Source: Lentisphaerae bacterium WC36
GTDB taxonomy: Bacteria > Verrucomicrobiota > Lentisphaeria > Victivallales > SZUA-371
Assembly (NCBI GenBank): GCA_020683205.1
Contig: CP085689.1
Location: forward strand, 186,001-250,000
DNA: 64,000 nucleotides
Reading direction: 5' to 3'
Part shown: positions 1-8,194 of the stretch, piece after piece
How the letters are laid out: each line of letters starts with the position of its first letter
Position numbering within the stretch: position 1 is the stretch's first letter
Made by a program: the position numbers and the translations under genes
Notes under the pieces: generated by a model
The model's database searches: none
Seen by the model: only the letters and a program-made list of their open reading frames with translations
Told to the model about the DNA's origin: nothing

Positions 1-2021
1 GATATTCTTCAGTCGTTCCAAAGTACGGCATGGAACGAATTAAAAGTTTTTTCCATAATATTCTATTTGTGAAACGTTTTATGGCAAGTTGCTTACAAGC
101 TAAATTTTCTGGAGCAGGTATTGAAACATTACGTTTTTTGACTAATACAACCATTGGCATAGCAGGATTTTATGACCCTGCCAAGGATTGGTTCGGGCTT
201 GATATTCATGAAGAAGATTTTGGACAAGTTTTTACGACATGGGGTTTTGGGCATGGTTCATATTTACATTTGCCAGCATATGGACCAACTAATGTCCGTG
301 ATGGGATAGGACATATTTTTGATGCGGCTTTTGACCCAAGAACATACCTGTTTTTTGGGATTGGCAGCGGAACTGTTGCTTTAGAAAAGTTAAATGAAGG
401 GGCAATGGGATATCGTGACTTAGATATGATGATAAATGCGTTCGCTGACCCATATGAAATCAGCAAACAGCTTTATTATGTTAACCGTTATATCAAACAA
501 CATGATATTGATAATGCTGGAGTTATGGAGCAAAAATATATTGCTTCAATGAAAGACGCTGTTAATACGCATATGCAGCAAAGTGCAAAACGAGAGGCAA
601 TGAAAAAAAAGACTCCTGAGCCTAACCGTCTCAATGTAGTTCCTCCTGAATATGCACTGCTTGTTGATGTTGACTTGGCGGAATTTCACGCTCAAAATCC
701 AGAAGTTGACACGATGCGCTATAGTAATTTTGATATTCAAAATGATAAAAAAAGTGTGTGGGTTGATGTTTCGCCATGGAATGATGATTTTTATAATCAA
801 AGTGTTGTTCGTGAAATTCAACTTAAAAAAGATGCACCAGAATTTATGTATAAATTATGGTTGCAAACTATTGAAGATGAAGATCATGAAAATCATGGAG
901 ATGTAAATTTAACAGCACCTTTAGCAGTGGTTTGCCCTGGTACTGGGGCGAGTATTTTTAGTTTTGAGTCTGCGGCAATGGCTGAGCTATTGCATCAAAA
1001 TGGTTATCATGTAGCAATTATGAGTAATAGTTTTTCATATAATTTTATGGAAGCAGCTTCGACGGCAATTTTGCCAGGATTTACTCCTTTAGATGCGAAG
1101 GATATGCAATATGCTATTGATGGAATTTTTTATGATTTAACAACAAATTTAGACTTAAGACCACAACGAAAAGCAATCATAGGTTTATCGATGGGTGGGC
1201 TTCAGACATTATTTTTGGCTCAGTTAGAAAAAATAAACCCAAAATTATTTGTTGATAAATTTATTGCGATAAATAGCCCTTGCAATTTACTTTATGCTGT
1301 TGATAAAGTTGATAGTTTATCAAAGGCATGGAATAACTGGAAAAAAGAAGAACAGTTATATAACAGCGTGGTTGCGGGCGCTAAATATATGCATAGTAGT
1401 AATAAGGTTCATGCTCCACTTAATGCTAAAAAGAAAAAGTTAGAAGCTAAAAATGATAATGATAAAGTTAAGCCAACAGCTGATGGTAAAGGTCAAATAA
1501 TTGATCAAAATTCTGATGCTGAAAAATTGATGGAAGAATTGATGGAAGAATTGTTGCCTTATTCAAAAATTGAAGCCCAAGCTCTTATTGCTTTGAATTT
1601 CAAGATTACTTTGGCAGAAACAATTTATACTATTGAGAGCATGCGTAAAAAGTCTGAACTATTTCCTGAATTTCACCAAAGACGTAAAACTCCATTTTAT
1701 CAAAAAGTTTATAAATTTACCTTCAGAGATTATGTCAAAAAATATTTATTAAAAGGATTGGAAAAACATTATAATAAACAGCTTTCTTTACACCGTATGA
1801 ATGAAGAAGCTTCGCTGATTAGTGTTTCACGTGATGTTTTACGAAGTGATAAAGTGCGTATTTATTTGACAATTGATGACCTTTTTGTTGATAAAAAACA
1901 TTTACGAAATCTTAATGCTCGAGCAGGTAAAAATTTAATTGTCTTTAGTAATGGGGGACATTTAGGATTACTTTATATAAAACAATTTCAAGATCACTTA
2001 ATAAAAGAATTAGAACACTAA
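1..2021 (+). CDS. MlaA (VacJ)-like domain fused to alpha/beta hydrolase, 5' partial
   Basis: The frame is open to the left edge of the window (first full codon at base 3). The residues encoded before the ATG at 30 already align with the MlaA family, so the true start lies outside. The first ~165 residues carry MlaA hallmarks: FLTNTTIGIAGFYDPA, HEEDFGQ, and YLHLPAYGPTNVRDGIG. MlaA is an outer-membrane lipoprotein that removes phospholipid from the outer leaflet. After a charged linker, residues ~295-663 look like an alpha/beta hydrolase: an AVVCPGTGAS strand, a GLSMGG nucleophile elbow, and a late NGGH that could supply the catalytic histidine. The hydrolase contains a Lys/Glu-rich insertion (about residues 465-515). 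Separate MlaA proteins are about 250 residues, so this is a fusion. The substrate is unknown; a lipid or acyl ester is an inference. Confidence 0.8.
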   Translation, partial: YSSVVPKYGMERIKSFFHNILFVKRFMASCLQAKFSGAGIETLRFLTNTTIGIAGFYDPAKDWFGLDIHEEDFGQVFTTWGFGHGSYLHLPAYGPTNVRDGIGHIFDAAFDPRTYLFFGIGSGTVALEKLNEGAMGYRDLDMMINAFADPYEISKQLYYVNRYIKQHDIDNAGVMEQKYIASMKDAVNTHMQQSAKREAMKKKTPEPNRLNVVPPEYALLVDVDLAEFHAQNPEVDTMRYSNFDIQNDKKSVWVDVSPWNDDFYNQSVVREIQLKKDAPEFMYKLWLQTIEDEDHENHGDVNLTAPLAVVCPGTGASIFSFESAAMAELLHQNGYHVAIMSNSFSYNFMEAASTAILPGFTPLDAKDMQYAIDGIFYDLTTNLDLRPQRKAIIGLSMGGLQTLFLAQLEKINPKLFVDKFIAINSPCNLLYAVDKVDSLSKAWNNWKKEEQLYNSVVAGAKYMHSSNKVHAPLNAKKKKLEAKNDNDKVKPTADGKGQIIDQNSDAEKLMEELMEELLPYSKIEAQALIALNFKITLAETIYTIESMRKKSELFPEFHQRRKTPFYQKVYKFTFRDYVKKYLLKGLEKHYNKQLSLHRMNEEASLISVSRDVLRSDKVRIYLTIDDLFVDKKHLRNLNARAGKNLIVFSNGGHLGLLYIKQFQDHLIKELEH

Positions 2022-2065
2022 GCATTTCCTCATAAATATTTTTTGGAACAATTGTTTATAGCAGA

Positions 2066-2100
2066 TAAAAAAAGCCACATACATAAAATGTTTGTGGCTT
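2066..2100 (-). terminator. Rho-independent terminator of the GH105 gene
   Basis: Perfect 8-bp arms AAGCCACA (2072-2079) and TGTGGCTT (2093-2100) with a 13-nt loop. On the minus strand the stem is followed by a run of T (2066-2071). It lies 20 bp beyond the stop of the GH105 gene. Confidence 0.8.
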
Positions 2101-2119
2101 GAATATAGTTAGTGAAAAA

Positions 2120-3271
2120 TTATTTTTTATTGCGAGATTTATTAAGTCGAATGATTGCGTCAATTGCCCAAATAACTCCTGCTTGACCATGAAAATCACC
2201 ATTTTTTGTAGGGCGCTTTAGGTAGTGTTTTTTGCTGTTAACAGCTCCTGTTCCAATACATACATCTAAAGCTCGACCTTTGCGATCAATCATTTTAGCC
2301 AAACCTTTCCAACCTTTAGCTACAGCTTGTTCATATTTTTTTCCGCTTAATAACCTTGTGCGTAGCCCAGTGGCCAGAGCGTATAGAAACATTCCAGTAC
2401 ATGAACTTTCGTCCCAGCTGTCTTGGTCATCAATTAATTGTTTCCAAACGCCGTCTTTGCTTTGATTAGCGACTAATCCATCCATCATTTTTACATAATA
2501 TTTTTTTAATTCATTATATTCAGGGGTTGTGTTGGGTACAACTTCAAGAACTTTTGCCATTGACGCCGCACTCCATCCATTTCCTCGTCCCCAAAAAAAT
2601 GGTACATCTGGACGATGAAAAAATAACCCATTTTCTTTTTGTAATTTACGCGAATAAACCACTAATTGGTGAACCGCAATATCTGCATATTTCTGCTTTT
2701 TGGTAACCTCATAGGCTAATGCCTGTAAAGCTCCAACCATCCACATATCGTCGATCCAAAAACGGGTGTATTTTACTAAACCATCTTCTTTTCGTAATTC
2801 TTTTAGTTCATCATTTGCTAAATATAAACCCAGTTTACGATATGCTGCATCACCGCTTTGGCGAGCCCACTCTAAAGGAACAATACCAAAAACATTACCA
2901 TCAACATGACCTTTCCAGATTTTCTTGTAATTGTTCTTTTTTGTATACCATTCATAAGGTGTTAATGCTTGCTTTACCAATGAATTATCACCTGTCGCTT
3001 CAGCTAATTTTAAAAGTCCATATACTGAACAAACGCGAGCATATTCCGTATAGCGGTGGCTTTTTTTAGGATCTTGATTAACAATGTTTTGTGCCATTAA
3101 CTTTCCTAATATGATAGGATTGTCCATTGATAAACATTGACAATTTTTTACATCATTGCATTTAGTACTGACTTGTTGTGATTTTTCATTAGCAGAATAT
3201 GCATAGTTAGTCATTGCAGCGGCTGCTAAAATTAGCATTAATTTACTTTTAATCTCTTTCTTTTTTTTCAT
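2120..3271 (-). CDS. GH105-type unsaturated rhamnogalacturonyl hydrolase, secreted
   Basis: The protein resembles glycoside hydrolase families 105/88 (YteR/RhiN type), which remove the unsaturated uronic sugar from the end of rhamnogalacturonan or pectin fragments left by lyases. Visible family features are WIDDMWMVGAL (the region of the catalytic Asp), the WGRGNGWSAASMAK block, and DESSCTGMFLYALATG near the C-terminus. I place the start at 3271, not at the longer frame start at 3361. Here an AGGAAAA ribosome site precedes the ATG and the protein opens with a normal signal peptide (MKKKKEIKSKL followed by a hydrophobic stretch ending AYSA). The product is 383 residues, usual for the family, and probably periplasmic. 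It stands alone with its own promoter and terminator, with no pectin lyase or transporter beside it in this window. Confidence 0.85.
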   Translation of the reverse strand: MKKKKEIKSKLMLILAAAAMTNYAYSANEKSQQVSTKCNDVKNCQCLSMDNPIILGKLMAQNIVNQDPKKSHRYTEYARVCSVYGLLKLAEATGDNSLVKQALTPYEWYTKKNNYKKIWKGHVDGNVFGIVPLEWARQSGDAAYRKLGLYLANDELKELRKEDGLVKYTRFWIDDMWMVGALQALAYEVTKKQKYADIAVHQLVVYSRKLQKENGLFFHRPDVPFFWGRGNGWSAASMAKVLEVVPNTTPEYNELKKYYVKMMDGLVANQSKDGVWKQLIDDQDSWDESSCTGMFLYALATGLRTRLLSGKKYEQAVAKGWKGLAKMIDRKGRALDVCIGTGAVNSKKHYLKRPTKNGDFHGQAGVIWAIDAIIRLNKSRNKK

Positions 3272-3312
3272 CACTTTTCCTATTTTTAGTTGATTATTAA
3301 CCCATGAGTAAC

Positions 3313-3346
3313 GCATAAAATAGTTACTCTGCATAAAATTAGTTAC
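3313..3346. repeat. Two 15-16-bp direct repeats in the GH105 leader
   Basis: GCATAAAATAGTTAC (3313-3327) is followed after 3 bp by GCATAAAATTAGTTAC (3331-3346). The units are 18 bp apart, nearly two helical turns. They overlap the likely -10 and transcription start of the GH105 promoter and could be a regulator site. That role is inference. Confidence 0.45.
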
Positions 3347-3361
3347 ACAAATATATGTCAA
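3333..3361 (-). promoter_or_regulatory. Probable sigma-70 promoter of the GH105 gene
   Basis: Minus strand TTGACA (3361-3356), a 17-bp spacer, then TTTTAT (3338-3333). The -35 box is perfect and the -10 weak, a pattern often seen in regulated promoters. It sits ~60 bp before the chosen start. Confidence 0.5.
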
Positions 3362-3450
3362 CTTGTGTTAATAATTGAATTTAATATAATCTTTTTATGT
3401 GTATTAATCAAAAAAAAATAAAAAAATTGTAAAAAAATTGTAAACTAATA

Positions 3451-3479
3451 TTGATAAGTAATTATTTATTGAGTATAAT
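3451..3479 (+). promoter_or_regulatory. Sigma-70 promoter of the TPR gene at 3527
   Basis: TTGATA (3451-3456), a 17-bp spacer, then a perfect TATAAT (3474-3479). It lies ~45 bp upstream of the start codon. Confidence 0.65.
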
Positions 3480-3526
3480 TGGTAAGAGTAAATAAATTAG
3501 TGTTTTTTATTATAAGGAGATCGAAT

Positions 3527-4564
3527 ATGGTTGGGGGTTCGGCTGAAGATATTAGCTCTAAAGCAGATTTTAATTTTAAAATTAAACAAACAAAAATTTC
3601 AGTATCAATAGCTATTGGAAAGTTTAAAATATCATTAGAGAAAAATGGTAAGTATAGTTCACTACGTCTAACTAAATATGGTTTTTCAATTTTTAAACAT
3701 AATTCGGGAATGTCAAGCAATAGTCAGAAGCATCTTTTTGCATCTAAAAGCTACTCTGCTCCAATATCGCTTAATCCAATTCGTAGCTTGTTCATGAAAA
3801 AAAGTAACAGAAAATTTTTAAATGCTATCAAAGCCTTTATTGATGATGATGATAAAACAGCTTTAAAATTATTAGAAAATGCAAATAAGAGTATTGATGC
3901 GTCATTTATGAGAGGAGTTATTGAACAAGGTAAAGGAAATTACAAAACCTCACTAGAATCTTTTGAAAAAGTAATGGAAAGCCCTGCTAAGTTAGGACAA
4001 TTTTTTGATAAGCATAATGTCTATTTCAAATTAAACTTAGACCTCTCTCATGAGCAATTATTACCAATATATTTTGATGAGCGCTGTATGTTAATTTGTT
4101 TAAGTATGATTTATAGTGAATTAGATTTAAAACAGGATGCTTTTGAATTATTATGGCACTTGTATTCTGAAGATTATAAAAATCTAGAAATTATTTTATT
4201 AATATCACAGCTAGTTGTTAATTCAGATTCTGATAAATCTGTATACAAAGATGTGGTTCTTATAACTAGTGGTATTCAGAATAGAACTCCACTGCAAACT
4301 ATGATTTTATTAAATAAATCTAAAGCATTAAAAATTTTAGGAAATTATCAAGAAGCCTGTAATGTTTTGACTTATGCCTTACAGCGAACGGGAGGGCGTT
4401 CGCTGAATTTAATACATGAATTATTATATGAACAAGCTCTTATTTACGAACTTTTAAATCAAAATATCCGAGCAAAGAAAAATTATGAACGTATTTACTT
4501 GCATAATCAGAAATTTAAAGATATTGCTCAAAAAGTGCACATGAAAGGTGTATTTAAAAGTTAA
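3527..4564 (+). CDS. TPR-repeat protein of unknown function
   Basis: The start at 3527 is chosen because AAGGAGA lies 6 bp before this ATG; the longer open frame has no such site. The product is 345 residues. The first ~85 residues are rich in alternating hydrophobic and Lys/Ser residues and look like beta strands. I do not recognise a named domain there. Residues ~100-345 are helical with a TPR look (A-LKLLENANK, RGVIEQGKGNYKTSLESFEKV). The last helices, ending KNYERIYLHNQKFKDIAQKV, match the C-terminal TPR found in many FHA and zinc-ribbon scaffold proteins. There is no signal peptide or membrane segment, so it is probably a cytoplasmic protein-interaction scaffold. It converges on the pyrophosphatase gene with 54 bp between stops. 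Confidence 0.7.
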   Translation: MVGGSAEDISSKADFNFKIKQTKISVSIAIGKFKISLEKNGKYSSLRLTKYGFSIFKHNSGMSSNSQKHLFASKSYSAPISLNPIRSLFMKKSNRKFLNAIKAFIDDDDKTALKLLENANKSIDASFMRGVIEQGKGNYKTSLESFEKVMESPAKLGQFFDKHNVYFKLNLDLSHEQLLPIYFDERCMLICLSMIYSELDLKQDAFELLWHLYSEDYKNLEIILLISQLVVNSDSDKSVYKDVVLITSGIQNRTPLQTMILLNKSKALKILGNYQEACNVLTYALQRTGGRSLNLIHELLYEQALIYELLNQNIRAKKNYERIYLHNQKFKDIAQKVHMKGVFKS

Positions 4565-4618
4565 TAATTAATTTTATAAATCTTTAAAAATTTTACTATC
4601 AATTTCGTTGGCTAAAAT

Positions 4619-6295
4619 TTATTCTTTAAGTTTTTTAATGGTATTAATAATTTGTGGCAATAATTGTTTTTTACGGCTTAATACATTTGGTAGGTTATAA
4701 AGATTTGCCTTAATTTTTGGATACGGTAATTGCTTTTTAACTTCATCATCGCCAACGATAATCATAATTGATTTTTCTTTCACGATATTAGTAATCAACA
4801 AAATAAAGAAATCTAAATTATATTCATCACGCTGTTTGCGACACTCCTTAAGTAATTTTTCTTCTTTCTTAAAGAATTGTTCGAAACTAACTTCTTCAAT
4901 TTGGGCGATTGAAAAATTAAAGTTTTCAACTTCAAAATCTTTTTTATCAGCTGTTACCAATGCATGAGGGTCACTTTTAGCGATTAATGAGCCGATGTTA
5001 AAAATTTCTTCAGTCAACTGCATTGGTTCAACGTTGGCAATTTGCGCTAAATAGTTTAACGCTAATTCATCACGTGCGGTCGTAGTTGGTGAACGTAGCA
5101 TTAAGGTATCAGTTACAATGCCTCCCATCAAAATTCCAGCAATTTGTGGCGTTAAATCACCACGTTCATTAATAAACATTTCAGTAATTAATGTACAACT
5201 ACTACCAACAACATCGCAATTAATTTTTATTGGCTCATCGGTTGCTGGTAACCCTAAACGATGATGGTCAACAATTTCAACAATTGGGACTTCAGTCACA
5301 CCTGCTATGCCGTGACCAACTTCATTATGGTCGACCAAAATTAATTGAACTGGGCTTTGGAGTTCAAAATCTTTTTTCATAAATGTGCCAACTAATTGAT
5401 TATAATCATTGACAACTGGAAATAAATCTTCAACATTGGCCATCACTCGACGGCGAATGTCACTTAAGTTATCATCCATTTTAAATGGATTTTCAATCTG
5501 TTTCACGCCAAACATTTCAACTGGCGAACTGAATTTCAGACGACGAATCACTGTTGCTGAATCAAACGGAGTTTTTAGAATTGAAACGCCACGATCTTTT
5601 GCAGCATCTAATAGTAATTCATCAAACTTTTTATCTCCAGTTACAATTATTAAACGGGTTTTTAAATTAATTGCCTTTAAGTGTACATCCGTACGGTCAC
5701 CTACCACAATTGCTAATTCTTCAGGTTTATCTTGAGGAATATGATCATCAAAACTTTCAATATTCATCGCTGCAACATAAATTGAAAAATCGGTGATTTC
5801 AGCATCATTAACAATATTGATTTCTTCTGCTTCAAGAACTTCGCTAATAATTTTTATCGATGAACGCACATGACGGTTGGTAAAGTCGTGGCGTTTTTCA
5901 TCGCTATCGATAAAACCATTTAAGAGTTGTAATAAACTTAGCATACCACAAAATTTATTACTATCATCAACAACTGCAATTCGTTGAAGGTGATCTTCTC
6001 CTAATTTAGTCATTGCAGACATCAATGAACTACCTTTTGAGATCGAGCTAAAATTGCGGTTAATTACATCATTGACGGTTGGTTTGACAGTTGATAATGT
6101 TTTGGGCAATGGTATATTGAATTTTTTAAACAAATATTCGGTTCTTACTCCAGGTAAACCTGCACATGCTGCAGTAATATTTTGATACCCTTTTTGACGA
6201 CGCAATTCCGCCAATGCTACAGCCCCCGCGACGCTATCGGTGTCTGGATTTTTATGCCCTATAACTATTGTTTTTATTTGATTATTTTCTTTCAT
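4619..6295 (-). CDS. ppaC: Manganese-dependent (family II) inorganic pyrophosphatase with CBS and DRTGG domains
   Basis: DHH-superfamily phosphoesterase that hydrolyses pyrophosphate in the cytoplasm. The N-terminal GHKNPDTDS motif (residues 13-21), LVDHNEVGHG and IVEIVDHHRLG supply the metal ligands of the active site. Between the first motif and the rest of the catalytic core lie a CBS repeat (~70-125), a DRTGG domain (~190-250) and a second CBS repeat (~265-315). A DHHA2 lid follows (~430-555). This architecture is that of adenine-nucleotide-regulated CBS-pyrophosphatases, which are about 550 residues long, so nothing appears missing. The ATG overlaps the stop of the upstream zinc-ribbon gene by 4 bp, which indicates translational coupling. 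Confidence 0.92.
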   Translation of the reverse strand: MKENNQIKTIVIGHKNPDTDSVAGAVALAELRRQKGYQNITAACAGLPGVRTEYLFKKFNIPLPKTLSTVKPTVNDVINRNFSSISKGSSLMSAMTKLGEDHLQRIAVVDDSNKFCGMLSLLQLLNGFIDSDEKRHDFTNRHVRSSIKIISEVLEAEEINIVNDAEITDFSIYVAAMNIESFDDHIPQDKPEELAIVVGDRTDVHLKAINLKTRLIIVTGDKKFDELLLDAAKDRGVSILKTPFDSATVIRRLKFSSPVEMFGVKQIENPFKMDDNLSDIRRRVMANVEDLFPVVNDYNQLVGTFMKKDFELQSPVQLILVDHNEVGHGIAGVTEVPIVEIVDHHRLGLPATDEPIKINCDVVGSSCTLITEMFINERGDLTPQIAGILMGGIVTDTLMLRSPTTTARDELALNYLAQIANVEPMQLTEEIFNIGSLIAKSDPHALVTADKKDFEVENFNFSIAQIEEVSFEQFFKKEEKLLKECRKQRDEYNLDFFILLITNIVKEKSIMIIVGDDEVKKQLPYPKIKANLYNLPNVLSRKKQLLPQIINTIKKLKE

Positions 6296-6981
6296 TTTTT
6301 GTTTTTGTTACTTAAAATTTCAATTATTTGATTATTTTGACGAATGATTTTAGTTGAATTTTCACTGTTTATTCTGATATATTTAAAATACTGGGCTAAA
6401 CCTAAACTCAAAATAAATACTAAAAAACTATCTCTCATTATTAAAGACATATCTAAAAGATTATTTTTAATAATGCTATTCCTAGATAAATCTTGATTAT
6501 AATCATCATATCGGTCTTCATCAATATAAGTTTGCTGTTGGTAAATTTGATTTCCATAAATTTTTTTATGATATAGTGAAATATTAATAATTTTGTAGAA
6601 ATAAAATATTGCGACTGCAATTATTGTGATTAATGCGCACAATGATATAAATTTAAATAAAATTTCAAGAACTGGACGTTTTGGATTTAAAATATTAAAT
6701 TTATTTAAGAGGTTTGTTTTTTTATATTTATTAGTATTAAAATTTGCTCTATTATTATTTTGAAGCTTTTCTTTCTTATCATTTTTCTTTTTAGAATTTA
6801 AGATGCTTTGCACGCTGGCATCATCTTCAATAACTAACGCTTTTTTTGGCGGAGTTTTTTGTTTTGTATCTTTTTTTTGTTGGTTGTTTATGAATTCTTT
6901 TCCACATTCATTACAAATTATCTTGGTTATTGCAGTATCAGTTTCACATACTGATGAACAATATGGACATATAATGATCAT
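6292..6981 (-). CDS. Zinc-ribbon membrane protein, unknown function
   Basis: The 229-residue protein opens with an MJ0042/zinc-ribbon-like finger (CPYC at 5-8, CNEC at 23-26). A Lys/Asn-rich, probably disordered linker follows, then a hydrophobic helix at ~110-130 (ISLCALITIIAVAIFYFY). A second hydrophobic segment lies at ~180-200 (IMRDSFLVFILSLGLAQYF), then a short charged tail. The finger should lie in the cytoplasm. It is the first gene of a two-gene unit with the pyrophosphatase. No specific function can be assigned. Confidence 0.75.
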   Translation of the reverse strand: MIIICPYCSSVCETDTAITKIICNECGKEFINNQQKKDTKQKTPPKKALVIEDDASVQSILNSKKKNDKKEKLQNNNRANFNTNKYKKTNLLNKFNILNPKRPVLEILFKFISLCALITIIAVAIFYFYKIINISLYHKKIYGNQIYQQQTYIDEDRYDDYNQDLSRNSIIKNNLLDMSLIMRDSFLVFILSLGLAQYFKYIRINSENSTKIIRQNNQIIEILSNKNKK

Positions 6982-7131
6982 TTTAAGCCTTGCCCTTTTA
7001 TTAAAATCTTTTGATTAATAAATCATTTGTTATTAATTATTTCAAACAATAAATACATATAAATAAATATATTAACTAAATTCTAACACAAACTTAGCTG
7101 ATATATTATTTTTGTTGGGGCAAATTGGTTG

Positions 7132-7151
7132 GGTATTTAAAAAAATACCCA
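7132..7151 (-). terminator. Weak hairpin after the MoxR gene
   Basis: Eight-base arms GGGTATTT and AAATACCC with a 4-base loop lie 12 bp past the MoxR stop. There is no clear T-run after the stem on the minus strand, so it is a possible terminator only. Confidence 0.35.
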
Positions 7152-7162
7152 TTGATGTGTTT

Positions 7163-8089
7163 TTATTTTGGGATTTTTACGCTATTTAGAATCTCTTTAC
7201 AAATATCAACAGCTTTAATACCACTATATTTTGCTTGGTTATTTAAAACCAAACGGTGTGCCATTACTGACGAAAAAATCTCTTTGATGTCATCTGGTGT
7301 TACAAAATCACGATTGTTAATGTACGCTTTTGCTTGGGCACAACGTGCTAAAATTAATAATGACCTTGGACTGCCTCCTAATTCAACATTGTTATGCTCT
7401 CTCGTTGCAGTAATTAATGTCATAATGTATTCGGCTAAAGATTCTTCAATAAATACTTTCTTAACTTCTTCTTGGATTTCAACAACTTCTTCTTCGCTGA
7501 TAACTGATTGTAAATCTGCTAACGGGTGTTTATTCGCATGACTAAAAATCAAACTCATTTCATGTTCGCGTGCAGGATAACCAATTTCTAGCAGAACATA
7601 AAAACGGTCTAATTGTGCCTCTGGTAAAGGATATGTTCCATGATATTCAACTGGGTTTTGAGTGGCTATAACTAGAAATGGTTTTTTGAGCTTATAAGTT
7701 TCACCATCAATTGAAATTTGTTTTTCACTCATTGCTTCAAGTAATGCTGCTTGAGTACGTGGTGATGCACGGTTAATTTCGTCCGCTAAAACAATATTAG
7801 CAAACAATGGACCTTTTTTGAATTCAAAAGAACTACTTTGAGGATTAAATAGTGAATATCCTAGAATATCGTTTGGTAATAAATCTGGCGTAAACTGAAC
7901 ACGTTTAAACTCACTGTCAATTGAAATTGCCAATGCTTTTGCTAAAGTGGTTTTTCCAACACCAGGTACATCTTCAAGTAGAATATTACCATTTGCAAAA
8001 AATGCCACCAATAATAATTCAATTGCTTGTTCTTTACCAACAATAACTTTTGCTAAATTTTTTTGTAGCTTCTCAATTTTTTCACGCAT
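7163..8089 (-). CDS. MoxR-family AAA+ ATPase
   Basis: A 308-residue AAA+ protein of the MoxR/RavA group, chaperone-like ATPases that help mature or activate other proteins, often together with VWA-domain partners. Walker A is EDVPGVGKTT, Walker B is IVLADEINRAS followed by PRTQAALLEAM, and sensor 1 lies in FLVIATQNPVEYHGTYPLPEAQLDRF. The C-terminal lid has GGSPRSLLILARCAQAKA, typical of the family. The usual partners (DUF58 and VWA genes) are not adjacent. A zinc-ribbon protein and a U32 protein are the neighbours, so its client cannot be read from context. Confidence 0.92.
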   Translation of the reverse strand: MREKIEKLQKNLAKVIVGKEQAIELLLVAFFANGNILLEDVPGVGKTTLAKALAISIDSEFKRVQFTPDLLPNDILGYSLFNPQSSSFEFKKGPLFANIVLADEINRASPRTQAALLEAMSEKQISIDGETYKLKKPFLVIATQNPVEYHGTYPLPEAQLDRFYVLLEIGYPAREHEMSLIFSHANKHPLADLQSVISEEEVVEIQEEVKKVFIEESLAEYIMTLITATREHNNVELGGSPRSLLILARCAQAKAYINNRDFVTPDDIKEIFSSVMAHRLVLNNQAKYSGIKAVDICKEILNSVKIPK

Positions 8090-8194
8090 AATTAAAACAC
8101 CCCATTGTTATCTTATTAGTCGATGTTTCTGTGATTTAACGCTAAAACAGTAATTTCTAGAAACATCTCTGGTATAATATAGTTTTTATCTTCT

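Noticed and set aside
206-466. Minus-strand frame inside the MlaA-hydrolase gene
   Set aside because: Antisense shadow of a gene with clear family motifs. The same applies to the other short antisense frames inside well-supported genes.
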